Assembly: GCA_910578275.1 (NCBI GenBank)
Contig: CAJTPR010000004.1
Location: 124,001 to 188,000 of the forward strand
Origin: an uncultured Bacteroidales bacterium
Lineage (GTDB): Bacteria; Bacteroidota; Bacteroidia; Bacteroidales; P3
Direction of reading: 5' to 3'
DNA: 64,000 nucleotides
Made by a program: the position numbers and the translations under genes. Shown here piece after piece: positions 7,331-15,691 of this stretch (position 1 is its first letter; each line of letters begins with the position of its first letter). A model generated the notes under the pieces. The model did not search any database and had not been told where the DNA came from. It saw only the letters and a program-made list of their open reading frames with translations.

Positions 7331-9127
7331 GTGACCGAACTGTCGCCGTCCATAAGGGAAACCTTGCGCATCTTGCCTCAAAAGCCGGGCGTCTACCAAT
7401 ATTTCGACGCCCGCGGGGAACTTATCTACGTAGGCAAGGCCAAGAACCTCAAGCGCCGGGTAAACTCATATTTCAACAAGGAGCAAGAGGGCAAGGTGCT
7501 TGCCCTGGTAAGGAAAATCCACCGGCTGGAGTATATCGTCGTGGACACCGAAGCGGACGCCCTGCTATTGGAGAACAATCTCATCAAGCGTCACAAGCCC
7601 CGCTACAACATCATGCTCAAGGACGACAAGACCTATCCGTGGCTTTGTCTTTCCAACGAGGAATTCCCGCGCCTTTTTCCGACCCGCCGCCGTATCATGG
7701 ACGGGGCCTCCTATTTCGGGCCTTATCCTTCGGTGAAGTTGCTCAACACGCTCCTGGAGGTGATCCACGAGATTTACCCCTTGCGGACCTGCCGGTACAA
7801 GCTGGATGAAAAGTCCATCGCCGAAAAGAAGATCCGGCTTTGCCTGGAATATCACATGAAACGCTGCGCCGGCCCTTGCCAAGGGTTGCAAGGCAAGGAG
7901 GACTACAACGAGCAGATAAGCCAGATAAAGGCGCTCATCAGGGGACATATCGCCCCCGTGCTGCAAACCCTGCACCGGCAGATGATGCAAGCGGCCGCCA
8001 ACCTGCAATTCAAGAAAGCGCAGTCGCTCAAAATGAAGATAGAACTTCTGCAACGTTACCAAAGCAAGTCCACGGTGGTGAACGCCGCCTTGACCGACCT
8101 GGACGTGATGGGCACGAAGGAAGACGGGGAAAGCATTTACTTCAACTATCTCCGCGTGGTGGACGGCCGTGTCATCCAGGCACATACGATAGAAGTGAAG
8201 AAGAAGCTGGATGAAACGCCCGCCGACTTGCTCGAACAGGCCATCGTGGAATTCCGCCTGCAATTCAAGAGCAAGGCTTCCGAAATCATCCTGCCCTTCC
8301 CCCCGTCCTTTGCATTGAAAGGCGTCAAATGCACGGTTCCCTTGGCGGGCGACAAGAAGAAACTGCTGGAACTTTCCTTGCAGAACATCAAGTATTTCAT
8401 CCTGGAAAAGTCGAAACGCATGGACCTTACCGACCCCGACCGGCGCGGCAAGGAACTCATGGTGCAGCTGCAAAAGGCCTTGGGCATGGAAAAACCGCCC
8501 TTGCACATCGAGTGTTTCGACAACTCAAACTTCGAAGGCGATTATCCCGTGGGCGCCATGACGGTGAGCCGCAACGGCAAACTTTCCAAACGCGACTACC
8601 GCCACTTCAATATCCGTACCGTGACGGGAGCCGACGACTACGCCACGATGGAGGAAGTCTTCACCCGGCATTACGGACGGCTCGTCCAAGAAGGACAGCC
8701 GCTCCCGCAACTGGTCATCGTGGACGGAGGCAAAGGCCAGCTTTCTTCCGCATACAGGATACTAAGGGAACTGGGCATAGAAAAGGACATCTTCCTTGTC
8801 GGCATCGCCGAACGGCTGGAGGAGATTTACAAGGTGGGCGATCCGCTGCCGTTGCTCCTGGACAAGAAATCGGAAGCCTTGCGGCATATCCAGCTCTTGC
8901 GCGACGAGGCGCACCGTTTCGGCATCACGCACTATCGTAAACGCCATCTCAAAGGCCTGATCAAGACCGAACTGACCGACATCAAAGGCATCGGCGCCGA
9001 AACGGCGTCCGTCTTGCTGCACCATTTCCGTTCGGTAAGGAAAATAAAGGAAACTTCCATCGAAGAATTAGGGCAATGCGTAGGCAAGGCCAAGGCCGAA
9101 CTGGTCTGGAAGCACTTTCATTCCTGA
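7331..9127 (+). CDS. uvrC: Excinuclease ABC subunit C
   Basis: 598 residues starting at a GTG codon (7331). UvrC makes both incisions around a DNA lesion in nucleotide excision repair. The N-terminal GIY-YIG nuclease is visible at about residues 16-95 (GVYQYFD, LIYVGKAKNLKRR), with the Cys-rich CLEYHMKRCAGPC segment near residue 175, a UVR helical motif near 225, the RNase H-like C-terminal nuclease (IVDGGKGQL near 460) and tandem helix-hairpin-helix motifs (IKGIGAETASVLL) at the end. Length and domain order are normal. It converges on the glycosyltransferase gene with only 13 nt between the stops. Confidence 0.96.
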   Translation: MTELSPSIRETLRILPQKPGVYQYFDARGELIYVGKAKNLKRRVNSYFNKEQEGKVLALVRKIHRLEYIVVDTEADALLLENNLIKRHKPRYNIMLKDDKTYPWLCLSNEEFPRLFPTRRRIMDGASYFGPYPSVKLLNTLLEVIHEIYPLRTCRYKLDEKSIAEKKIRLCLEYHMKRCAGPCQGLQGKEDYNEQISQIKALIRGHIAPVLQTLHRQMMQAAANLQFKKAQSLKMKIELLQRYQSKSTVVNAALTDLDVMGTKEDGESIYFNYLRVVDGRVIQAHTIEVKKKLDETPADLLEQAIVEFRLQFKSKASEIILPFPPSFALKGVKCTVPLAGDKKKLLELSLQNIKYFILEKSKRMDLTDPDRRGKELMVQLQKALGMEKPPLHIECFDNSNFEGDYPVGAMTVSRNGKLSKRDYRHFNIRTVTGADDYATMEEVFTRHYGRLVQEGQPLPQLVIVDGGKGQLSSAYRILRELGIEKDIFLVGIAERLEEIYKVGDPLPLLLDKKSEALRHIQLLRDEAHRFGITHYRKRHLKGLIKTELTDIKGIGAETASVLLHHFRSVRKIKETSIEELGQCVGKAKAELVWKHFHS

Positions 9128-9140
9128 CCGGAGCGCAGGC

Positions 9141-10166
9141 CTACCTGCTCGAACCCACATGGAAACTCCGGCCCGTCGCCAATTTGAAAAGCCCGGTCCA
9201 GTAACCGATGCCGTAACTGGAATGCAACAGGAAGAACGCCCAAGGCAGATAAAGGAACAGGCCGGAACGTCTTTTTTCGGCCGCCTGCTTCAAACCGATG
9301 CAAAAGATGGCGGCCAGATACAGGGCCGCGGCCAGGACATAGACATGACGGAAAACAGGAAAAAAGAGCGCAAAAGGCAAACCTGCCGAAAGTCCTGCCA
9401 CGAACAACACCGGCACGAATTGCCTGACCGTGGCAGGCTTGCCCAGCTTCTTGTTCACCAACGGCTTGAATAGACCATACTGGAAATACGTCTTGCTCAT
9501 GGCCCGGAAAGTACCGCGCGCCCGATAATCGATCACCAGTTGCGGCAACACGTAGATGCTTCCGCCCGAGCGCGTGATTCGCCCGTTGAACTCATCGTCC
9601 TGGTTGCGTATCAGCTCTTCGTCAAAAAGACCCAGCCTGTCGAAAATCGCCTTGGGAAAACATCCGTACGGCACGGTGTCCGTCTTGCAAACCTTCTTCA
9701 CACCCACCTTGTGCAAGGACGCCCCCACGCCCAAGGCATGGCTGCAAGCCAAGGCGATGGCCAAGGCGCGCGAGGAATCGCCATCGGGCAACGTGTTCCA
9801 TACCCCGCCCACGTTATCGGCATCCAATGCGAGGAGATGCTCGACCAAGACCGAAAAATAGTCGGACGGATAACGGCTGTGGGCGTCTATGCGGATGACG
9901 ACTTCCCCTTTGGCCTGCCTGATGGCCATGTTCAACGCATGCGGAACGAACTTCCGCGGATTGTCCAGCAAACGCCAACCCGGATTTTCACCCAAACGGC
10001 CGGATATGATCTCCTTGGTCTCGTCCGAACTGCGTCCGTCCACGAAAAAGACTTCCGTCTTTTCTTGCGGATAGGTCTGCGAGGAGATGGAATCCATGCA
10101 GGCTCGGATATGGGATTGCTCGTTATAAACGGGACAGATGACGGAAATAAAGGGAAATCTTTCCAT
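9141..10166 (-). CDS. Family 2 glycosyltransferase (ExoA-like)
   Basis: 341 residues. Residues 1-230 form a GT-A family 2 glycosyltransferase domain: ISVICPVYNEQ at the start, VDGRSSDET near 43, a DxH metal/sugar-nucleotide motif RIDAHSRYP near 93 and RNQDDEFNGR near 190. Three hydrophobic segments at about 245-330 anchor it to the membrane. The pattern resembles ExoA of succinoglycan synthesis, which transfers a sugar to a polyprenyl-linked oligosaccharide. It is the last gene of the long minus-strand run beginning at ugd and starts 3 nt after the psd stop. The acceptor and sugar are unknown; the nearby UDP-GlcA/UDP-xylose genes make a pentose or uronate possible, but that is only inference. 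Confidence 0.85.
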   Translation of the reverse strand: MERFPFISVICPVYNEQSHIRACMDSISSQTYPQEKTEVFFVDGRSSDETKEIISGRLGENPGWRLLDNPRKFVPHALNMAIRQAKGEVVIRIDAHSRYPSDYFSVLVEHLLALDADNVGGVWNTLPDGDSSRALAIALACSHALGVGASLHKVGVKKVCKTDTVPYGCFPKAIFDRLGLFDEELIRNQDDEFNGRITRSGGSIYVLPQLVIDYRARGTFRAMSKTYFQYGLFKPLVNKKLGKPATVRQFVPVLFVAGLSAGLPFALFFPVFRHVYVLAAALYLAAIFCIGLKQAAEKRRSGLFLYLPWAFFLLHSSYGIGYWTGLFKLATGRSFHVGSSR

Positions 10167-10169
10167 ATT

Positions 10170-10838
10170 TCAGGCAAGCTCGGCCAATACGCTGATACCG
10201 CCCTTGACCTTTTGTTGTTTCTTGACAAGAACCTTTACATGGGGCGGAAAAAACAAGTCCACGCGCGAGCCGAACTTGATGAAGCCCAATTCTTCGGCGG
10301 CCGATACCTCCATGCCCACCTTGGCATAAGGCACGATACGCCGCGCCACCGCACCGGCAATCTGGCGAACCAGCACGTCCACGCCCTGCGGCGTCCTTAC
10401 CACGACCGTGTTCCGTTCGTTCAGTTCGGAAGACTTCTCGTGCCATGCCACCAGATACTTGCCCGCATGGTAACGGCAATAGACCACCTTGCCCGAAACC
10501 GGATAACGGTTCACATGCACGTTGGTGGGAGACATGAATACCGAAATCTTAGTACAAGGAGCCGAAAAATACTCGGGTTCATGCACTTGCGCTATATCCA
10601 CGACCGTACCGTCGGCAGGAGAAAGCAAGCTTTCCGCATCCGTTCCGGGATATTCCCGACGGGGTATCCGGAAAAAGAAAACCACCAAGCCCCAAATGAA
10701 CAGGCATGCTATCCACAACGGCCACAATATCCAATGCCTGCCTCCCTCCATAAAGGCCATCGCCCCCGTGAGGAACATGAGCAACGTGACCCAGATGATG
10801 CTGTTCGTACCTTCCTTATGCAAATAATAAGCTGCCAT
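10170..10838 (-). CDS. psd: Phosphatidylserine decarboxylase (short, pyruvoyl-dependent form)
   Basis: 222 residues, typical of the short PSD class in Bacteroidetes. It converts phosphatidylserine to phosphatidylethanolamine at the inner membrane. Two membrane segments at about 13-55 precede LLSPADGTVV (about 71-80), FMSPTNVHVNR (101-111) and the self-cleavage site region IKFGSRVDLF, where Gly190-Ser191 should be cut so that Ser191 becomes the pyruvoyl group. It lies one base after cdsA, so both steps of phospholipid head-group synthesis are co-expressed. No phosphatidylserine synthase gene is in the window. Confidence 0.92.
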   Translation of the reverse strand: MAAYYLHKEGTNSIIWVTLLMFLTGAMAFMEGGRHWILWPLWIACLFIWGLVVFFFRIPRREYPGTDAESLLSPADGTVVDIAQVHEPEYFSAPCTKISVFMSPTNVHVNRYPVSGKVVYCRYHAGKYLVAWHEKSSELNERNTVVVRTPQGVDVLVRQIAGAVARRIVPYAKVGMEVSAAEELGFIKFGSRVDLFFPPHVKVLVKKQQKVKGGISVLAELA

Positions 10839-10839
10839 C

Positions 10840-11472
10840 CTAAATCAAATTCAAAGCCAAACATACGCAAAACGCCACGGGAGCGGCCAAAAGGACGCTG
10901 TCGAAACGATCCAGCATGCCCCCGTGACCGGGCAGGAACGTTCCCGAATCCTTCACGCCCGCCCTGCGTTTTATTTTTGATTCCAGCAAATCGCCCAAGA
11001 TGCCGGCCACGATCGTCAATACGGAAAACACGAGCCATCCGAGCGGATGTATTTGCGGCAGGAACAAGACTTTCCAGAGATAGCCGAATCCCATGGCGAA
11101 CAAGAAACCGCCCGTGGCACCCTCCCAGGTCTTGGACGGGGAAACCTTCGGCCACAGCTTGTGCCTTCCCCACAGGCTTCCGGTAACATAGGCGAATATG
11201 TCGGAACTCCATATCAGGACGAAAAAGCCCGACGTCACCCAAGTTCCCGCATGACGATAAAGCAACATGAGGCACGTCAGACCCGCCAGGACATACAATC
11301 CTGCCAGCAGGTATTTCCACACGCTGCCGCAAAGCGGCCTCAGTTCCAACAGGCAGGACACCCCGATGACGGCGACCAACGCAAGGACATAGACCCTTCC
11401 TGCAAGGACGGCCCCGATGACGGCAGCCACGACGATCATGCCCGTCAAGGTTCGTTTCAGCAATCCGTTCAT
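10840..11472 (-). CDS. cdsA: Phosphatidate cytidylyltransferase, shortened form
   Basis: 210 residues; CdsA is usually about 260-290. It makes CDP-diacylglycerol from phosphatidate and CTP. The C-terminal half is intact: LIWSSDIFAYVTG, SPSKTWEGATGG and the CDS signature with KDSGTFLPGHGGMLDRFDS near residues 172-190, which holds the catalytic Asp/Lys and Mg2+ ligands. The N-terminal half is short: after the first membrane segments (about 8-43) it goes directly to WKYLLAGLYVL, where related proteins have roughly 60-70 more residues. The reading frame is intact and the gene overlaps the LUD gene by 4 nt, so it is not a frameshift remnant. Probably functional, but topology must differ. Confidence 0.88.
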   Translation of the reverse strand: MNGLLKRTLTGMIVVAAVIGAVLAGRVYVLALVAVIGVSCLLELRPLCGSVWKYLLAGLYVLAGLTCLMLLYRHAGTWVTSGFFVLIWSSDIFAYVTGSLWGRHKLWPKVSPSKTWEGATGGFLFAMGFGYLWKVLFLPQIHPLGWLVFSVLTIVAGILGDLLESKIKRRAGVKDSGTFLPGHGGMLDRFDSVLLAAPVAFCVCLALNLI

Positions 11473-12116
11473 CGTTTTTCCAAGTTATCGATCAACAACA
11501 AGAACGTCTCCTTGGGGCCGAAACCCTGCAAGGGAACGCCGTCCACGTCCACGAAATGGCTATTTCCCGTCCAAAGCGAAGTCATGGACGGCAGATTTCC
11601 CTTGCGTACCTTCCAGAACGTACGCAAATCGGGCAATATCTGTTCGACGGATGCGATAAAGACGATCGTTTCGGCCTGGGCGAAAATCCGTCGTCCCGCC
11701 GAAGCGCTGTCGAACAAGATGCTTCCGTCATTGGCCACCAGGCAACGGCAGGCGCAAATGCCCGTTTTCTTCAATACGCCGTCCGCAGGTTCCTTGCCAT
11801 ACGGGATTCCCGCCCATTGCAAGATGGATTCCACCGATTCGTCCCGGCAGAAGATATGGTCGCGCCAACCATTTTCTTCTACGAGGAACCGCAAGGATTG
11901 CAAGGCCTCTTCCATATTCTCGCAATAGACGAACCGCCCTCCCCGATGCACGAAATTCTCGGCGAATACCACGTCAAGCGTGGCTCCGGCCGGCACGAAG
12001 ACGGGGCTGTCGAGGTCTATCGCGCGTTCTACCGGAACCGGTGCGGCCGTAAGCGCCTCCCTGATTCGCTTCAGGATTCGTTCCTTGGGTGTTATTTCCT
12101 GTAAGGCAGCATCCAT
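11469..12116 (-). CDS. LUD-domain (LutC/YkgG-like) protein
   Basis: 215 residues. The fold and motifs match the LUD domain found in LutB/LutC (lactate utilisation): an N-terminal helix with RILKRIREAL, the VFAENFVHRGGRFVYC core, then CACRCLVANDGSILFDSASAGRR-like and SLWTGNSHFVDVDGVPLQGFGPKE at the C-terminus. LutA and LutB are not nearby, so lactate oxidation cannot be assumed. In Bacteroidales a lone LUD gene is regularly found between ftsH and cdsA; its role there is unknown. It starts 3 nt after the ftsH stop and overlaps cdsA by 4 nt. No signal peptide, so cytoplasmic. Confidence 0.8.
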   Translation of the reverse strand: MDAALQEITPKERILKRIREALTAAPVPVERAIDLDSPVFVPAGATLDVVFAENFVHRGGRFVYCENMEEALQSLRFLVEENGWRDHIFCRDESVESILQWAGIPYGKEPADGVLKKTGICACRCLVANDGSILFDSASAGRRIFAQAETIVFIASVEQILPDLRTFWKVRKGNLPSMTSLWTGNSHFVDVDGVPLQGFGPKETFLLLIDNLEKR

Positions 12117-12119
12117 TTC

Positions 12120-14150
12120 CTACACCTCTTCGGGATTGTTCGCGGCGGGCTTGTCCGAAGGACGCGCACCGAATATTTCCTCCAGGTCTTCCCTGAACAT
12201 CACTTCCTTCTCGACGAGCAAGGCCGCCAAGCGGTCGAGCTTCTCACGGTTTTCACGCAAGATGCGCTTGGCCTCTTCATAGGAAACGGCCACCAGGTCG
12301 CGCACTTCGGCGTCGATCATTTCCGCAGTCCGTTCGCTGTACGGTTTCCCGAAAGAAAATTCCTGTTCCCCGCTCGAATCGTAGTAACTCAACGTTCCCA
12401 CGTTGGCGTTCATGCCGTAATAGGCCACCATGGCGTAGGCCTGCTTCGTCACTTTTTCCAGATCGTTCAACGCGCCCGTCGAGACCTGGCCGAAAACCAC
12501 CTCTTCGGAAGCACGGCCGCCCAACGTCGCCTTCAACTCGTCCTTCATCTGCTCCAAGGTCGTGATCTGACGTTCCTCGGGCAGATACCATGCCGCCCCC
12601 AAGGACTTTCCGCGCGGCACGATCGTGACCTTCACCAACGGATGCGCATGGGGCGAGAGCCAGCTCACCGCCGCATGACCGGCTTCATGATAGGCGATCA
12701 CTTTCTTTTCGTCGGCGGATATGATCTTGCTCCTGCGCTCCAACCCTCCCACGATACGGTCGATGGCATCAAGGAAATCCTGTTTTTCCACCTGTTGCTT
12801 CTTCCTGCGGGCGGCGATCAAGGCCGCTTCGTTGCATACGTTGGCGATGTCCGCGCCCGAAAACCCGGGCGTCTGCCTGGCAAGGAAATCCACGTCCACG
12901 CCCTCGCTCAACTTGATGGGCGACAGATGCACCTTGAAAATAGCCTTGCGCTCTTCCAACTCGGGCAGTTCCACGTTGATCTGCCTGTCGAAACGTCCCG
13001 GCCGCAACAAGGCCCTGTCCAATATCTCGGCCCGGTTGGTTGCCGCCAGGATGATCACGCCGCTATTGCTGCCAAAACCGTCCATTTCGGTAAGCAGCTG
13101 GTTGAGCGTGTTTTCCCTCTCGTCGTTACCGCCCGTGAACGAATTTTTTCCACGTGCGCGGCCTATGGCGTCTATTTCATCGATGAAAATGATGCAAGGC
13201 GATTTTTCCTTGGCCATCCTGAACAAGTCGCGTACCCGCGAAGCGCCCACGCCCACGAACATTTCCACGAAGTCCGATCCCGATATGGAAAAGAAAGGTA
13301 CTTGCGCCTCGCCTGCCACGGCCTTGGCCAGCAAGGTCTTTCCCGTACCCGGAGGGCCTACCAGCAAGGCGCCTTTGGGAATCTTGCCGCCCAAGGAGGT
13401 ATATCGCTTGGGATTTTTCAGGAAATCGACGATTTCCATGATTTCTTCCTTGGCCTCGTCCAGGCCGGCCACGTCCTTGAACGTGGTATTCACCTTGGTA
13501 TCCTTGTCGTAAAGCTGGGCCTTGGACTTGCCGAAACTGAAAATACCGCCCATGCCGCCGCCGGCTCCGCCCATGGGGCCGCGGCCGAATCCCCTGAACA
13601 GCCACATCATCAGGACAAGCGAGAATCCTATCCACAAGAACATGGACAAGAATCCGCTGTCCCAGAAACTCTTGCGGGTTTCGGGCACCGGTTCCACCGT
13701 AGGCGCCTCCATGATGACCTTCTTGGCATAAGGCGACTTCCCTGCCGTGTCTTCCAGCTTGCTTTCCCATTGCGCGTCGCGCACGTCCTGCTGGAATGTT
13801 TCGAGCGTAAGGAACTTGTAGACGTAGAACTTGTCGTTGGAACGACCGTCCGGCGCACGCAATACCTCATAGGCGGAATCCGCGTAGATCCGGTCGGTCT
13901 TCAAGAAAACCTCGGCATACTGGTTGTTCACCACCGTGATACCGGATACATCGCCTTTCTTGAGCATCCGCTCCACCTGGTACCAACTGGCGTCATAACT
14001 GCGCTTGCCGCCCCAAAGGCCCGATGAAAACTGCAAGTACAGGAAAAACACCAGCAACATGAGGTACACCCAATAGATATTGAAGCGGAACCTTCTGCCT
14101 CCCTTGTTTCCCTGGCCCGAGGTACCGGGCATTTGCGTGTTCATGTTCAT
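12120..14150 (-). CDS. ftsH: ATP-dependent zinc metalloprotease FtsH
   Basis: 676 residues. FtsH is a membrane-bound AAA+ protease that degrades misfolded and regulatory membrane proteins. Membrane segments at about 24-42 and 167-185 flank the periplasmic domain. The AAA domain has Walker A GPPGTGKT (about 265-272), Walker B IIFIDEIDA (about 320-328) and the second-region-of-homology RPGRFDRQ (about 383-390). The zinc site HEAGH is at about 488-492. A Gly/Met-rich linker (about 190-202) follows the second membrane segment. It starts 2 nt after rsfS. Confidence 0.96.
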   Translation of the reverse strand: MNMNTQMPGTSGQGNKGGRRFRFNIYWVYLMLLVFFLYLQFSSGLWGGKRSYDASWYQVERMLKKGDVSGITVVNNQYAEVFLKTDRIYADSAYEVLRAPDGRSNDKFYVYKFLTLETFQQDVRDAQWESKLEDTAGKSPYAKKVIMEAPTVEPVPETRKSFWDSGFLSMFLWIGFSLVLMMWLFRGFGRGPMGGAGGGMGGIFSFGKSKAQLYDKDTKVNTTFKDVAGLDEAKEEIMEIVDFLKNPKRYTSLGGKIPKGALLVGPPGTGKTLLAKAVAGEAQVPFFSISGSDFVEMFVGVGASRVRDLFRMAKEKSPCIIFIDEIDAIGRARGKNSFTGGNDERENTLNQLLTEMDGFGSNSGVIILAATNRAEILDRALLRPGRFDRQINVELPELEERKAIFKVHLSPIKLSEGVDVDFLARQTPGFSGADIANVCNEAALIAARRKKQQVEKQDFLDAIDRIVGGLERRSKIISADEKKVIAYHEAGHAAVSWLSPHAHPLVKVTIVPRGKSLGAAWYLPEERQITTLEQMKDELKATLGGRASEEVVFGQVSTGALNDLEKVTKQAYAMVAYYGMNANVGTLSYYDSSGEQEFSFGKPYSERTAEMIDAEVRDLVAVSYEEAKRILRENREKLDRLAALLVEKEVMFREDLEEIFGARPSDKPAANNPEEV

Positions 14151-14152
14151 TT

Positions 14153-14782
14153 TCAGTCTTCCTCGTTAAAATGTCTGATCCCCGAATCCCCCCAAAGTTC
14201 CTCGAGCTTGTAATGGGCCCTGACGCTGTCCAAAAAGACATGCGCCACCACCCCGCCGAAATCCATCAGTATCCATTCGGCATTGGCATAGCCCTCCTTG
14301 TGCAACGGATCCATCCTGAATCTCAGCCAGGCCTGATCCTCTATCTCGTCGGCAATCGCCCGCACCTGCGGCCCCGAAGTGGCTTCGCACACCACGAAAA
14401 AATCGAAGGAGGCGCCCGGTATGCCGCGCAAGTCCATGCTGAGGATGTGTCCGCCTTTCTTCTCGCTCATGGCTTCCGCCACGCATTCCACAAAATCCAA
14501 GTCGGTAAACACCTTGGCCGTCTTGGAAGCCTTCTCCTTGAAAGCCGCCTTCTTCGTCGTCCGTGCCGTCTTGGAGGTCTTCTCCTGGGAGGCCGCTTTC
14601 TTCGTCGTCCGTGCCGTCTTGGAGGTCTTCTCCTCGGAGGCCGCCTTCTTCGTCGTCCGTGCCGTCTTGGAAGCCTTCTCCTTGGAGGCCTCTTTCTTCG
14701 TCGTCCGTGCCGTCTTGGAGATCTTCTCCTGGGAGGCCGCCGTATCTTTCTTCTTCGTTGTCGCCGTTTTGCTTGAAATCAT
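14153..14782 (-). CDS. rsfS: Ribosomal silencing factor RsfS with a repetitive, histone-like basic N-terminal tail
   Basis: 209 residues; RsfS (Iojap/YbeB) is usually about 105-120. Residues about 91-209 are a complete RsfS domain: DLDFVECVAEAMSEKKG, ILSMDLRGIPGASFDFFVVC, then HKEGYANAEWILMDFGGVVAHVF, the segments that bind ribosomal protein uL14 and block subunit joining in starvation. Residues 1-90 are an added Lys/Ala/Thr-rich tail built of 16-residue units beginning SKTARTTKK at residues 22, 38, 54 and 70, with a fifth partial unit at 86. This composition resembles the C-terminal tails of histone H1 and bacterial histone-like proteins, suggesting nucleic-acid binding (inference). The frame is continuous; the earliest later methionine is inside the RsfS domain, so the tail is very probably translated. 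Confidence 0.92.
   Translation of the reverse strand: MISSKTATTKKKDTAASQEKISKTARTTKKEASKEKASKTARTTKKAASEEKTSKTARTTKKAASQEKTSKTARTTKKAAFKEKASKTAKVFTDLDFVECVAEAMSEKKGGHILSMDLRGIPGASFDFFVVCEATSGPQVRAIADEIEDQAWLRFRMDPLHKEGYANAEWILMDFGGVVAHVFLDSVRAHYKLEELWGDSGIRHFNEED
14513..14719 (-). repeat. 48-bp in-frame tandem repeat in rsfS
   Basis: On the plus strand the motif GCCGTCTTGGA recurs at 14517, 14565, 14613, 14661 and 14709, exactly 48 bp apart. Copies differ at a few positions, mostly in the codons for the variable residues after KKAAS. Each unit encodes 16 residues of the basic tail of RsfS. Confidence 0.96.
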
Positions 14783-14789
14783 AGGGATC

Positions 14790-15677
14790 TTACTGTTGTT
14801 TTAAGTCTTCCAGCATCTTCCGGAGGGATTCGTCCCACTCGGGAATCCTGACCTTGAAAGCTTGTTTGATTTTGGTCTTGTCCAATACGCTATATGCCGG
14901 CCGACGGCAGGAAGTAGGATATTCGGCGGTGCTTATCGGCTGGACCTTGCAGTCCTTGCCCGCCATCTGCATGATGGCCGAAGCGAATTCATACCATGTG
15001 CACTCCCCTTCGTCGGTATAATGATAGATTTCGATTCCCTGCTTTCCGGAAAAGTCGGTCTGCAAGATGATCTCGATGATGGTTTCCGCCAAGTCGGCCG
15101 CCCATGTCGGGGTTCCGTGCTGGTCGGCCACGACCATGACTTCCTGACGTTCGTCGCCCAACCTGAGCATGGTCTTCACGAAATTGTTGCCGAATGCCGA
15201 ATACAGCCAGGCGGTGCGGATAATCATGCCCCGGACGCCCTTTTCCATCATGGCTTCTTCACCGGCACGCTTGGAAAGCCCGTACACGCCTATGGGATTC
15301 ACCGCATCGGCTTCCTTGTAAGGCTCGCAAGCCGTTCCGTCAAACACGTAATCGGTGGAGACATGCATCATGTAGGCATCGTATTCCTTGCAGACGTCGG
15401 CCAGGACGCCTACCCCGTCACGGTTCACGGCAAAGGCCACCTCCTTGTCGGTTTCCGCCTTGTCGACCGCCGTATAGGCCGCACAATTTATCAGAAGATC
15501 CACCTTGTGCAAACTCATGTAGTTCTGGACCTCGGCCCGGTTGCAAATATCCAGCACGTCGACGTCCACGAACAAAAAACGGCAAAACGAACAACGGGCG
15601 TCTTTCGACAAGCGCTTCAACTCCGAACCGAGCTGCCCCTTGCAGCCCGTTACCAATATGGTGAGCCTTTCCGCCAT
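14790..15677 (-). CDS. rmlD: dTDP-4-dehydrorhamnose reductase (RmlD) family protein
   Basis: 295 residues, a full-length RmlD-type short-chain dehydrogenase: the NAD(P)-binding GCKGQLGSEL (about 11-20), INCAAYTAVDKAE (about 63-75), STDYVFDG (about 107-114) and the catalytic Tyr132-x3-Lys136 in YGLSK. RmlD reduces dTDP-4-keto-L-rhamnose to dTDP-L-rhamnose, the last step of dTDP-rhamnose synthesis. RmlA, B and C are not in the window; the gene instead follows ugd and UDP-glucuronate decarboxylase, so a related UDP-sugar substrate is conceivable, though the sequence looks like ordinary RmlD. It ends 7 nt before rsfS. Confidence 0.85.
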   Translation of the reverse strand: MAERLTILVTGCKGQLGSELKRLSKDARCSFCRFLFVDVDVLDICNRAEVQNYMSLHKVDLLINCAAYTAVDKAETDKEVAFAVNRDGVGVLADVCKEYDAYMMHVSTDYVFDGTACEPYKEADAVNPIGVYGLSKRAGEEAMMEKGVRGMIIRTAWLYSAFGNNFVKTMLRLGDERQEVMVVADQHGTPTWAADLAETIIEIILQTDFSGKQGIEIYHYTDEGECTWYEFASAIMQMAGKDCKVQPISTAEYPTSCRRPAYSVLDKTKIKQAFKVRIPEWDESLRKMLEDLKQQ

Positions 15678-15691
15678 GTTCCTGTCTGTCT

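Noticed and set aside
9540..11186. 548-codon plus-strand open frame across the glycosyltransferase, psd and cdsA genes
   Set aside because: It crosses gene boundaries of three identified minus-strand genes and has no recognisable domain.
14513..14719. 48-bp repeats considered as a CRISPR array
   Set aside because: The units are adjacent without spacers, stay in frame and encode a regular 16-residue protein repeat.
14790..15677. RmlD-like gene as evidence of a full dTDP-rhamnose cluster
   Set aside because: RmlA, RmlB and RmlC are not present nearby, so only the single reductase can be claimed.
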